64,000 nucleotides of DNA from Buxus sempervirens (taxonomy: Eukaryota; Streptophyta; Magnoliopsida; Buxales; Buxaceae): positions 33,284,766-33,348,765 of the forward strand of contig OX387184.1 in assembly GCA_947561395.2 (NCBI GenBank), given 5' to 3'. Position 1 is the stretch's first letter; each line of letters begins with the position of its first letter. This document shows, piece after piece, positions 23,063 through 34,459 of this stretch. The notes under the pieces were generated by a model. That model was given only the letters and a program-made list of their open reading frames with translations. It was not told the origin of the DNA and ran no database searches. Both the position numbers and the translations under genes were made by a program.

Positions 23063-23252
23063 GGTGTGAGCTCTTGATCTGGTTACAGGAGCTATGGTTG
23101 CAAGTGTACTTGGTACCTGGAAAAATAAAGAGAAAATATCAGTGCCAATTTAATCTCATTCACATGCCTATGTATGCCTATGTGCAAGCTGGGTGAACAT
23201 GAGTTTGGATTTGTTTCTTTCTATATTTGCTTCTTCTTTTTTTTTTTTGAAT
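23063..23252 (-). other. Gap between gag start and the leader hairpin array in Tat2
   Basis: Sense sequence directly upstream of gag, with an open frame reading into gag and a pyrimidine-rich AG (CTTTATTTTTCCAG) near 23118 that could be a 3' splice site. Nothing else seen. Confidence 0.4.
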
Positions 23253-25150
23253 TGTTGGAATATTCTAGGGCTTCCAACAGGTCCCACAAAAAGAGAAAAA
23301 GATCTGAAATTCAAAGGCTTTCAGAGGCCCAGGGATATTTTTTGCAAAAGATCTGAAATTCAAAGGCTTTCAGAGGCCTAGGGGTATTTTTGAAAAAGGT
23401 CTGAAATTCAAAGGCTTTCAGAGGCCCAGAGATTTTTGAGAAAGGTCTAAAATTCAAAGGCTTTCAGAGGCCCGAGGAAAAAGATCTGAAATTCAAAGGC
23501 TTTCAGAAGCCCAAAGGATATGTGTCTATAATTCAGAGGCTTATAGACTGGCCAAAGGAGTTGTGTCTAAAATTCAGAGGCTTTTAGATGGCCCAAGGAA
23601 ATGATTTGTCTAAAATTCAGAGGCTTTTAGATGGCCCAAAGAAATGATTGTCTAAAATTCAGAGGCTTTTAGACGGCCCAAAGAAATGATTTGTCTAAAA
23701 TTCAGAGGCTTTTAGACGGTCCAAAGGATATGTGTCTATAATTCAGAGGCTTATAGACGGCCCAAAGAAATGATTTGTCTAAAATTCAGAGGCTTTTAGA
23801 CGGCCCAAAGAAATGATTGTCTAAAATTCAGAGGCTTTTAGACGGCCCAAAGAAATGACTTGTCTAAAATTCAGAGGCTTTTATACGGCCGAAAAGAAAA
23901 AGGTCTGTCTAAAATTCAGAGGCTTTTAGACGGCCAAAAGAAATGATTGTCTAAAGTTCAGAGGCTTTTAGACGGCCCAAAGGATATGTGTCTATAATTC
24001 AGAGGCTTATAGATGGCCTAAAGAAACGATTATCTAAAATTCAGAGGCTTTTAGACGGCCCAAAGAAATGATTGTCTAAAATTCAGAGGCTTTTAGACGG
24101 CCCAAACAAAGGTTGTCTAAAATTCAGAGGCTTTTAGACGGCCCATAGGATATATGTCTATAATTCAGAGGCTTATAGACGGCCCAAAGAAATGATTTGT
24201 CCAAAATTCAGAGGCTTTTAGACGGCCCAAAGAAATGATTTGTCTAAAATTCAGAGGCTTTTAGACGGCCCAAAGGATATGTGTCTATAATTCATAGGCT
24301 TATAGACGGCCCAAAGATATGATTTGTCTAAAATTCAGAGGCTTTTAGAAGGCCCAAAGAAATGATTTGTCTAAAATTCAGAGGCTTTTAGACGGTCCAA
24401 AGGATATGTGTCTATAATTCAAAGGCTTATAGACGGCCCAAAGAAATGATTTGTCTAAAATTCAGAGGCTTTTAGATGGCCCAAGCAAAGGTTTGTTGGA
24501 ATATTCTAGGGCTTCCAACAGGTCCCGAAAAGAATGAGAAATGTCTAAAATTCAGAGGCTTTTAGACGGCCCAGGATTTTTTGAGAAAAAGTCTAAAATT
24601 CAAAGGCTTTCAGAGGCCCAAAAGATCTGAAATTCAAAGGCTTTCAGAGGCCCCAAAAGAAAAAGGTCTGAAATTCAAAGGCTTTCAGAGGCCCAAAAGA
24701 TATGAAATTCAAAGGGTTTCAGAGGCCCAAAAGAAAAAGGTCTTAAATTCAAAGGCTTTCAGAGGCCCAAAAGATCTGAAATTCAAAGGCTTTCAGAGGC
24801 CCAAAAGAAAAAGGTCTGAAATTCAAAGGCTTTCAGAGACCCAAAAGATCTGAAATTCAAAGGCTTTCAGAGGCCCAAGGATATTTTTGGAAAATGTCTG
24901 AAATTCAAAGGCTTTCAGAGGCCCGAGGATTTTTGATAAAAGTCTGAAATTCAAAGGCTTTCAGAGGCCCAAAGAGTTTCTGAGAAAAAGTCTGAAATTC
25001 AATGGCTTTCAGAGGCCCAAAGATTTGAAATTCAAAGGCTTTCAGAGACCTAAAGAAATTTTTGGAAAAATTCTGAAATTCAAAGGCTTTAAGAGGCCCA
25101 GGGATATTTTTGGAAAAGTCTGAAATTCAAAGGCTTTCAGAGGCCCAAAG
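23253..25150 (-). repeat. Tandem array of about 43 hairpin units in the Tat2 leader
   Basis: Units of about 33-46 bp lie between the PBS and gag. Three stem classes share an ATTC(A)GAGGC/ATTCAAAGGC loop: TCTAAAA with TTTTAGA (about 20 units), TCTATAA with TTATAGA (6 units, starting at 23523, 23733, 23989, 24157, 24282 and 24410), and TCTGAAA with TTTCAGA (about 15 units at both ends). Two further units at about 23255 and 24494 use GTTGGAA with TTCCAAC. Substitutions are paired across the arms. Open frames running through it are by-products of the repeat. Confidence 0.9.
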
Positions 25151-26633
25151 GATTTTCTCTTCACATTATTTATTTATTTATTTATTTTTGAAGCATTTTA
25201 TTCAAACTCATTTCCCTTTATCATTATTTAAAGGTTAAAGGAATAAGATTTAGTGGGAAAAAGCTGATTAAAATTGAATTTTCCGCGAAAACAGTATACA
25301 CAGTACGGTCCAGCCCTGCCCGTATTCAAATTACGAGCAAGCCGTGACCGTATAGGAAACACGGGCGAGCCGAGCCCGTATAACCGCTACGGGCAAGCCC
25401 AGCCCGTGTACTAAATGCGGTTTTACGGAATTCTGTTATATTTTTCCAGTTTTTACATGGTTTGATCATTTTAATTGCTCATCCAAACATATGGTTCACC
25501 CAGTGCAGGGCTTCTAAACTGTCCCAAAGTGGACTTTGACCTTTTTGCTAAAACACATGTTTAGGAGGGCACATGTACCCTCCAAATTGACACCATTTTT
25601 AAGAATTTGGTACCCTTTTTGTTGACTCTTGCATGAACCTTGGGTAGGATTGATTCTAAACAGAGTTAGAAACTCTTCCTATGGGCTGCATCAATTTTAG
25701 AAAACATGCATATTTTGGGACCAATTTTATCCCGAACCAATGAGCACCATGACACCCCTATGACATGAAAATAATGTAGAAAAATATGATTACCTTGTTA
25801 CCTTGTTACCTTGTTTACCTTCAATATGGCATCCGCATTATGCCCTGGTTGGTAAGCCATGCAAACGGCCTTCCCACAATTTACAAACCGATATTCCCAC
25901 GTAATTGTGTACTTTAGCCAAAAACGTGTAACTCCACCTTCAAGTGTAGGGGTTTGGGGTTTTGGCTTAATGGCAACTTATCACTCAAGCCTAGTGATGA
26001 CCAGAATCACAGATCCATGTTATCATCACATCATTAGCCCAAAGTTCTAAGGTGAATGTTTTCACTTTCGCTTTCCGAAGTATCGACCTCGTTGCGCCAA
26101 GCTACACACATTCGGGTTCAACTTCCTATAGGTTAAGGGTAGGCTGTGTAAAAAAATAAAATGTGCACAGTGCATTGTAAAAATAGGGTACATTCACAAC
26201 GTCCCAAACCCTTGCCACTCTTTTCGTAGCCATGCATAAAAAAAACCAAGGCATAATATGAAAGCATATTTAAAGTAAACAAATACACAAAACAATCCTA
26301 TAGCACCTAAAACATGCTCATAAAAATCATCCAATCATGCAAGTATTTGATCATGTTATACACTAAAAAATCATCATGGAGATCATGCTGAAAATTAAAG
26401 CATGCTATTATAAAAATATAGCAAGAAATAAATATGGTTCAGCAAAACGAACCTCCCCTACACATGTTTCTAGAAACAATCCTATAAATCAAAATTAAGC
26501 ATGTTTCTACCCCCATGAATTCTTAAGCAATAATTCAGATTTAAAACATACTCAACATGCTTAAGAACACAAAATAGCAAGCAAATAAACAATCAAAAAC
26601 ATGAACAAACACCAAAAGGCTGAAATCCACAAG
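25151..26633 (-). other. Tat2 5' leader between PBS and hairpin array
   Basis: Non-coding leader with an ATTT run at about 25168-25190, a four-dyad CCGTA array at 25318-25421 like that of the LTR, and a short TTACCTTG triplication near 25791-25815. No credible coding frame. Confidence 0.7.
25318..25421 (-). repeat. CCGTA/TACGG dyad array in the Tat2 leader
   Basis: Four dyads in a row, for example GCCCGTAT/ATTACGAGC and GCCCGTAT/TACGGGC, spaced by CAAGCC- or CGAGCC-type linkers. The same four-dyad design is in every Tat LTR of the window. Confidence 0.72.
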
Positions 26634-26651
26634 TCCCCAGCAGAGTCGCCA
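26634..26651 (-). other. Primer-binding site of Tat2
   Basis: In sense, TGGCGACTCTGCTGGGGA starts two bases after the 5' LTR end. The TGG start and position fit a tRNA-primed PBS; I cannot assign the tRNA from the sequence alone. Confidence 0.75.
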
Positions 26652-26653
26652 GT

Positions 26654-28451
26654 TGTGAGACATGGGAAAAAACTCAATTTCCTTGACTTCCTCTATCATC
26701 ACACGGGATCATAAAACAAAGAGTCGCTACCATTCAATTTAGGTGTGAATGGACACCAAAATATTAAATAAGCACAAAAGGCAATTTTAGGGTAAAAATA
26801 ACCCTCCTAAGAAAACAACCAGAGATGGGTAAGGGGATTAAGTTATGAACAGGGGAAGGTGTTAGGCACCCCTATTCATTCACACAAGGTGGTTGCCAGG
26901 CATTGTTCATGTTAAAAATAAAAGAAAAAGCTTGCTATAAAAATAACAAAAAAGACAAAAATATATGGTTTTTTTCATATGAATAGCCTGATTGATCCAA
27001 AACTTTCAAATATGATCATACCATTCCTAGGGTTTCATGATCAAAATAAAATTGAGATAAAATCAAATAAAATCAATTTAAAGTGAAAAATCCAAAAATC
27101 TGGCTTCAAGTCAAATTCTAGAAATCTGGAAAAATATGATTTTTATAAAATATTTCAAAATTGAACTTGAATAGTCCAGGACAAAGATAAAGCTCGAATT
27201 TCACATTAAATCCTGAAATAAAAACCAAAAATACCCACGTTGATGAAAAACATCAAAAGGGGAGAACTTAGACCGTAGGGTCTTCTCTCAATAATGAAAA
27301 ACGATTTAAAAACCATCTCATGAAACCCTAGAATTTAATTTCAGGCTTCTGGATTCAGATCTACCATATTGATCATGATAAATCCAGGATCCTAGCCTAA
27401 AACCACAAAAATCACGAAAATAGTGCTGTAGGTGCAAATATGTGAAAAATCCAAATTTTAGCAAAAAGTGGGGATCTCATGCTATAAACATCATGGATTC
27501 ATGTATTCATTCAGATTCATCATAAAAAGCATTAAAACATGATCAGGATATTTAAAACAGCCACATCTCACAGATTTGAGCACATGGGGGTCTACCCTAC
27601 GGATCCACCTGTTCTCTTTTCCCCTAGCTCTCTCTTCACGTTGTACGGCTAGAGAGGATTCTTGAGGTACTTGGAGATAGGTTTGGGTATACAATCACAA
27701 TCAAAGGCCTTATTCTAGAAAAAAGGAGAAAAACATATATGGGGTTCTATTCTAGGGATCCACCTGTTCTCTTTTCCCCTAGCTCTCTCTTCACGTTTTA
27801 CGGCTAGAGAGACTCTTGAGGTACTTAGAGACAAGTTTAGGAATACTAGATACAAAAGATGGCCTTATTCTACAACAATAGAGATGATCCTATTATTTCT
27901 AGAATTGAAGACAGAAAATAAAAGGGAAAAGGGACTTACCTAGATTGAGCAAGCAAAGCAACAGGGGTTCCTCTTCTTCTCTTGGAGCTCCTTGGACTTC
28001 AAATTTTCGTGGCCTTTTGCTTGAGGAAAGGCCCTCTATTTATAGGCAAACATAGGGGTATGGTTGGTCCAAGGTTTGGCAAGATAGAATTTCAGTTTGA
28101 GTTAAACACAAAATAATGCCCATCCTTTATCCATAAGGATATTTCGCACGAATAAAATATATAATTCGCTCATTTAAAGGGATATTGGACTAAAGATAAG
28201 GCTCAGGAATCGAGAGAAGAATAAAACTCGCACGAGTCTAGAATGCCCGTAAATGATTTACGGTCCCACGATGTCCGTATATGTATTATGGGCGCTGCGT
28301 GCCCGTATTCAAAATTCGGGCGCGCTTAGCCTGTAGATACAATACGGTCTAGACTCAAATTAGCCATTTTCATACATTTTTGGCCTGTTTTAAATCTCAA
28401 TTAATATTTTCAATTATTTTCTCATTTGTAGTGCAATTTGGGGTGCCTACA
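26654..28451 (-). mobile_element. 5' LTR of Tat2 (1.80 kb)
   Basis: TGTGAGACATGGG to GGTGCCTACA on the plus strand. Close copy of 13974-15770, with the same TATA box (28036-28045, inverted), CCGTA dyads (about 28245-28347) and 155-bp duplication. Its PBS side faces 26651. Confidence 0.93.
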
Positions 28452-28652
28452 CTACCCAATCAGAGCACATCAACTTAAAATATGAATCATACATCGATAT
28501 CTCATGATCGGACTGTGGGATCTGCATCCAACTCTGGATCTCCACTAATTATATCATCCCCTACATTAATAAAATATTTCCTTCAATTAAAATTCCCAAA
28601 GATATTATTTATTAATTTATTTTATTATTTAAGAAAAATTCGGGGTTTTACA
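28452..28652 (-). mobile_element. Solo LTR L1, right arm
   Basis: Completes L1 after Tat2. It aligns with the first 200 bases of L2 (inverted) and ends CGGGGTTTTACA, followed by TSD ATAAT. Confidence 0.88.
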
Positions 28653-29039
28653 ATAATCACCCATATGCCCTTATTCCAATTATTAAGCTATAAATATCAT
28701 TGTTAATAGGCAATTCACACCCAACTTAAGTCTATCATCATTTCTCAAGTCTAATAATAATTTTAATTAATGTATTTAATTATCTACTGGTAATTAGTAT
28801 GAATTGACCAAAATACCCTTATTTTGATAAATTTATATCTACGTATTCGATTTCTTCCAAAATTTCCAGATTTATTCTCTTTGTCATTCTTAGTCCGTTA
28901 CACATCCCGGATGAATTATAAGTACCCCAAATCATGTGCTTTATATTAAATCCCCAATTTATTTTGACAAATTCATTAACACTCCAGATATTCGTATTTA
29001 ATTTTATTTATTTATTTGTTGAAAATTCGGGGTTTTACA
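28653..29039 (-). mobile_element. LTR K1, right arm (U3 start)
   Basis: Continues K1 after L1 and matches K2 at about 40395-40705. It ends TCGGGGTTTTACA and is directly followed by a PPT-like element in sense (GGTGGGTAGGA, 29040-29050) and TTTCAAGGACGAAATTT, the usual 3' end of the internal domain in Tekay/Del-type Gypsy elements. K1 is therefore a 3' LTR. Confidence 0.82.
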
Positions 29040-29449
29040 TCCTACCCACCTAACAAATAAATTTCGTCCTTGAAATTTCAATATCCATATTCCTTCAATT
29101 CCACCACGCTTCCAATGCGCTATAAATGTCCATCTTATTAATTACTCCATTTAATATTTTCGTTTAACATTTACTCTCTCGTATCCCATCTATCAAAACT
29201 CAATCATATATAAAATTTTAAGGTAGCTTAGAAGAGAGTTCCACAACTTTCTACCCTCAATCCTTTACATACGTTCGCGACTATATGAAAGTTGAGGGGA
29301 AAGTCACTTAACTCCCTTCTAATTTAACTTATGCCAAAATATCCTGCTACGCACATAACATCCAAATGTATATTTTCTACAAAGCACCATGTTTTTATAA
29401 AGTACAACACCCAAGTAAATGTTCAGCATTGGCCGATGCCTTACACTAC
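29040..29449 (-). other. Short non-coding internal remnant of element K
   Basis: Starts (in sense, at its 3' end) with the PPT and the GGACGAAATTT motif and shares GGCCGATGCC and the ACCACGCTTCC...GCG stretch with the internal region of Z (54870-55200). It has no gag or pol. It then runs straight into K-LTR tandem repeats at 29450 with no PBS, so internal sequence, the 5' LTR end and the PBS have been lost. Confidence 0.65.
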
Positions 29450-29583
29450 TCAAGCGGGTAAAGTCTCCACCACCAAGCGGGTTAGGGTCTCTGCCACCAA
29501 GCGGGTTATAATCTCTGCCACCAAGCAGATAATATAAATGTATCTCTGCCACCAAGCAGGATATCAATAAAACTAGCCACCAA
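29450..29583 (-). repeat. K2 tandem mini-hairpin array, 5' LTR remnant
   Basis: Same CCACCAAGCGGGT units as in K1, cut by E at 29584 and resumed at 35821 with CCAGGCCATT. It belongs to the second K LTR. Confidence 0.72.
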
Positions 29584-30450
29584 TGTAACGCCCCGGATCC
29601 AAGTTACGTAGTGAAACCATAACTCATCTCCTAAGGTTAATAGATAACACAAGATCGCAATATGAGAGTGAAGGAAAACATAAATAAATCAATAAATATA
29701 TAATTAGAGTGCACTATAAACCCAAGTTCAAATATAAAATACCATAACCAAGTCTAACTCACATGAACCAAGCATATACCCGCTGGTGCCATCCTTACCA
29801 GAAACTGAAAACAAAACAAAACAAAATGTAATGAGATACGAATATCCCAGTAAGTAGAAAATGCATGCTCAAATACAGTTCATCAGTTCTAAAATATGAT
29901 ACAATTGTAAATCATGCAACAGTAGCGATAACACATCAGTTTCGAATAATCTATGTAATCCAATTGTAAACCATCGATCAATACAAGATAATAGGAATAA
30001 TCCAGCATAACCAACAAATCTTTATCATCAAATCAACAATTGATAAGTCACAGCAAGACTCATGGAATAAGACTGCCTTTAACTAGGGTAATGACAATGT
30101 CCACTATGCCATCTCCCAGCTTAAGTGCAAATTCCAAGTACACGATCATCGTCTTATTGCAGGAGAACCCACCCAGTATAGTAATGGGTTGGCATGTACT
30201 AATCCAATCACAGTCTAAGTACACGATAAAATGAGGGATAGCCGCAGCCAGCCGAGTACACGATCAGGCCTCATTGAGTACACCGTGGAAACGCGTGTGT
30301 GAACAAAGTATTACGCCTAGTAAAGAACAATCCTTTCCACTAGCTAGCTCCTAACATGGATCCATATTGAGCTATGCCTACTAGACTCTAAAACTAAAAC
30401 CAACCGCGAAATCTAGCAAACACAACTCATCTCAATCTCAATCATATCAT

Positions 30451-30585
30451 CTCGAGTACACGGGGCATCTCTGAGTACACAGAGGCATCAACATCCCAAG
30501 TACATGGGGCATCCCCGAGTACACGGAGGTATAACAACTACCCAAGTACATGGGCATCACAATCCATCTCTCCAAGTGCATGGAG
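30451..30585 (-). repeat. Hairpin array with AGTACA loop in E
   Basis: Successive units keep the six-base loop AGTACA (once AGTGCA), while the flanks change in pairs: CTCTG/CAGAG at 30469-30484, CCCA/TGGG at 30495-30508, CCCCG/CGGAG at about 30513, CTCCA/TGGAG at about 30570-30585. Confidence 0.72.
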
Positions 30586-31955
30586 GAAAACCAATTCCAA
30601 ACCAGAAAACCAAACATCCCTATTCAATTTAAAATCCTCTTTCTGTAGAATCCACATAAAACCAGTTCGAAGTAAAAACTTACATAATCATGGCAATCCC
30701 GTCTAATCCAAGATGAAATCGAATGATAATAATCATTGCTTAACCGTATTCAGAAAATCCGAAGTTCATAGACATTATTTAGCTTGAAACAATAAATTTT
30801 ATAAGTGTCATCTTATAGTCTTTCCCATTTCTATGTAAACTCCCTAACATCCCCCTTATTTACTCTCATTTTCCTCAAATTAGATTTACTGCCAATATTT
30901 ACACAAGAACTAATTAGTATTAAATTCTACAGTTCCCGGAAACCCAGCTCACCATCCGATAACCCAAAAAATTAACCATTGTATTTAGTTTACCAACCCT
31001 TTCTATTATCTTCCATAAAATCCCTTTAAGAGTCAATTTCTGTAAAAGTGTTGTTCTAGGCTAGACCGGCAATTTTGGATGTTAAAAACTAGAGTTGAAT
31101 ACTACTACTAAGTTCAAACTTGTAATACTCATTTTAGGCTCAAACAGTAGCTTCCTCTATAGTAAATTCCCTTATATCACTCTTCCCTTACATGACCCTC
31201 AAACCTCAATGCCTTTCTTAACAATTTTAATTCATCTAAAACCCACACATTGATTTCCCCTTTTTAAGTTCTGCGAAATTCACCTATTACAGATATATGA
31301 GACCTCAGATGTGTACTCCACCAAAAGAAACTTCAATATCCCAACTTCTGAACTTTCATTAAACCATGACTATGCATAACCTGTACCTTACATTCACCAA
31401 CTCCTTTCATAATCCTAATTCAACATATCATTATCCACTTCAATTCCCTTAAAAATCATCTCTACTTAATTCCAATTATAACCTGCACTTCAACTGAAAT
31501 TACTATAATTTATTTTAGCACAAATGCACTTCTCTAAATAAACATAATTCCTACTTAAACAAGTTCCCATAACCATTAATTGGAACCTCAAATCTGCTCC
31601 CATTTTAGTATCTCCTATTACTCAAAAGTACATGAATAATTATTAAACATATCCTTTAAGAGAAACCCCAAATTAGATTTTTAAAACCATTACAAAAGTT
31701 TAAAAGAAGCTCGGCGCCAACTTTTGGGAGGGTTGGCGCCCCTCAGCTGCACTCAACAGCACTCAGCACTTCATTCAATTTCTCTCAAATCCATTGGTCA
31801 TCTCTATTAAATTCCCCTAACATGATTCCTAGTTGAGTTTGATCAACAAATCCCGAATAAAGATCAGCATATGCTGGCACATTTTCAACACTCTAAGAGC
31901 ACTCAATCCTTACCTAATATAAGTACCTAATCCACTTAATTTAAACCTCAAGTAT

Positions 31956-34459
31956 TGTAACGCCCCGGATCCGTGTTGTTCAATAAAGATATAACACGTC
32001 TCACGGAGGTTAGGCAAGGATCGTTAATCAATTTATGATCGCTGGATAATCATATAGCTATAACCTGACAGAGTGCACATTACCATTTATGCAAAATTGT
32101 GACATTTAAACTGAACTAGAATCGTATGGTTCAACCCCAATTAAACTTTAATACATCTCAATTCATTCAAGTTCTCAAATTCAGAAAAGATAACCTACTA
32201 GTCTAAGGAAGGTAATAGTAATCCTCCTCCCTATAAGCCTCAGCAGGATCTACCCCAGAAATCGCCTCACCACGAGTATCTGAAAAACAAACAAGACAAA
32301 CAACGGAGTGAGATACGAATATCTCAGCGAGTAGCACATGCATGCAGAAATAGTTGATCGCAATTTAAACTATGCATCAACAAAACGCTGAATACGGTTA
32401 AACAATCAACATCAATTCTCAAATCGAAATTCAAGACTAGTTCAATCAAACAAATCACATCTCAGTTAAGTACGGTAACACATCGATTGGTCAATGTCAG
32501 GACTATCGTTTAGTTGATAAATTAAACATGCCAAGTAGACACTCCACACCTCCATGTACACAGTTCCGGCCTACTCAGGGTTTCGGAACTCTGAAATGAC
32601 GGCCTACTCAGGGTTTCGTCATCCAATGCAGGCCTACTCCCCGGGTTTCTGCATTGACAACCAGGCCTACTCAGGGTTTCTGGCTGCTCTACACCGGTCG
32701 TGGCAACACACAAGGCCATGCAATTCCAACAACCAACAATAACATCACATTACTAAGCTTAAACATCTGGATCCAGGACAAGCTAGACCAAAACAGTAAA
32801 ACATCGTATAATCTCAATTCCAATATCAAAATAAAGCCATTCATTCCACATCATGTAAAACTCATCACAATTCATCACCTGTCCCTCTGGACCAAGCAGT
32901 ACCTCAAGTACTTTCAGTATTTTCTCATTTCCGTAACACATGTCATTTGAAAGTAAAACTCAATTCAGTCATACCAAGGAAATCTTTACAATACATTTAA
33001 AGTTTCCAAACCAGTGAAACCAAAATAGAATAACTCCTCAATCAAAACAGTGTATAAAATAGAGGAAATGTAACTAGTAACTCTTGGTGGTTTGGTATCC
33101 GGCATAACATTCATAAATAACCTAAACTCAACTTGAAAGCTTTTAAGAAGTTCACTAAATTTTCCTCTAATAGTTTCCTAGGCAAAATAGATTCCCAGGA
33201 TTCCCAAACAAGTGAATAGTGAAGTGGTTTAATCCTCAAGTAACCCAAATACCCTTAGTTAAATCAAATCTCCAATTCAGTAAGCAAAATAGGTCTGCCG
33301 CTCACTTCCTGAGGTGGGCGCGAGGTGAGCGCCGGTCGGCGGTGAAGAAATGGGGTAAAATCGACCTACCGCTCACTCGACGCTAGGTGAGCGTGAGCCG
33401 AGCGCGAGATGGGCGTGAGGTGGGCGCGAGATTCGCGCGAGATGAGCGCATAGTTTTCTGCTGAGCGCCAGCCGGACGCGAGCTCGGCGTTGGGTCGTGT
33501 TTAACGGGGCGCCTACCTCTGAGGTGAGCGCCGGTGAGCGCGAGGTGGGCGGATACCCCCTGTGATTTTTGTTTCTCTGTTATTCCAAGATCTACATGAC
33601 TGGTCGTCGGTCTGTAATTGCTCCAATACACTCCTAATACTCCCAGAAGACTTCCCAACCATATTTGGAATTAATCTAAACACTTTTATTTTTAAAGATA
33701 AAATTCAGTCCGGAGACTCTGTTCATGTCATTTCCCGAAAACCAGAAAAACCAGAAAACTCATACTATCACTTAATATACAAACCATGCATCAGAATAAG
33801 CTCACGAAAACATCAAATACAAAACCCAGTTGTAAATCAGTGCTACTCACCTGAAATCGCTTATTCCAGAATACCAAAACCTCGGCCGATCACCACTTCG
33901 GCCACGCACGCGAACCCAGAAACTACCCAACCAATTCGTCTCGAACAGGGAGAAAGAACCCACTAAACTTCAACTCCGAAGCCCTTCTCTTACCCCTCGC
34001 GATACTTGTTCTTCACAAGCACAGAACCCTAGTTGCCACTCCAGCCGATTCTCCCGAGCTCCAAGTATCAGACTAACAAATAATGTTTCCGTAAGTATGA
34101 TAAGCGTATTCTCATAAACCCCAAAACCCTACTTACCATTTTTAGTATATTTACCTTGATACATACGCCGCTCGATTCTTCTCCCATTTCCTTGATCCCA
34201 TGCACGCTAGCCCACTGAAAACATTCTACATGTTCCGACCACTTAAGTTAACAAGTGCCCAAGCTATATATATATATATATATATTTTTAATACTAATAA
34301 TAATATAATTTTCCAGAAAAATGGCTATATAACGCCTGTACATATGGGTATGGGCTAAGCCCTCAAACCACGAAATAACCTGATAAACACAGTTTATACA
34401 TCAAAATAAATAACTAAATAAATAAATAAATAACTCACAAAAAAAATCAGGGTCTTACA
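31956..34459 (-). mobile_element. Solo LTR F (2.50 kb)
   Basis: TGTAACGCCCCGGATCC to CAGGGTCTTACA, with a perfect TSD AGTAT at 31951-31955 and 34460-34464. Dyad TGAGATACGAATATCTCA at 32309-32326. Four-unit hairpin array at 32562-32683. Predicted intron in sense from 33850 (CAG|GTGAGTAGCA) to 32280 (TTTTTCAG). A GC-rich GAGCGC/GCGCC motif block lies at 33300-33555 and a (TA)n run at about 34266-34284, upstream of the transcript start in sense. Confidence 0.9.
32562..32683 (-). repeat. Four hairpins, one conserved loop, four different stems (F)
   Basis: The loop GCCTACTCAGGGTTT is closed in turn by AGTTCCG/CGGAACT, ATGACG/CGTCAT, AATGCAG/CTGCATT and CCAG/CTGG. All four stems are perfect. Confidence 0.88.

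Larger units (their letters stand above)
13974..28451 (-). mobile_element. Non-autonomous Tat element Tat2: both LTRs, gag, no pol
   Basis: A complete minus-strand element with 5' LTR 26654-28451, PBS 26634-26651, a long leader with a hairpin array, a damaged gag, a short pre-RT remnant, a 3' internal region, PPT 15771-15784 and 3' LTR 13974-15770. RT, RNase H and integrase are absent, although the sequences flanking them in Tat1 are present. The flanks read CTGCC (13969-13973) and CTACC (28452-28456), a TSD with one substitution. It is inserted in L1 and carries L2. It would need enzymes from an intact Tat relative to move. Confidence 0.92.

Noticed and set aside
24581..24853. Plus-strand frame with KFKGFQRPK repeats
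   Set aside because: It runs through the hairpin array on the strand opposite to the element; repeat artefact.
23253..25150. CRISPR-like array of repeats and spacers
   Set aside because: Repeats are not exact, spacers are near-identical to each other, and the array lies in a plant retrotransposon leader. It is a tandem hairpin repeat.
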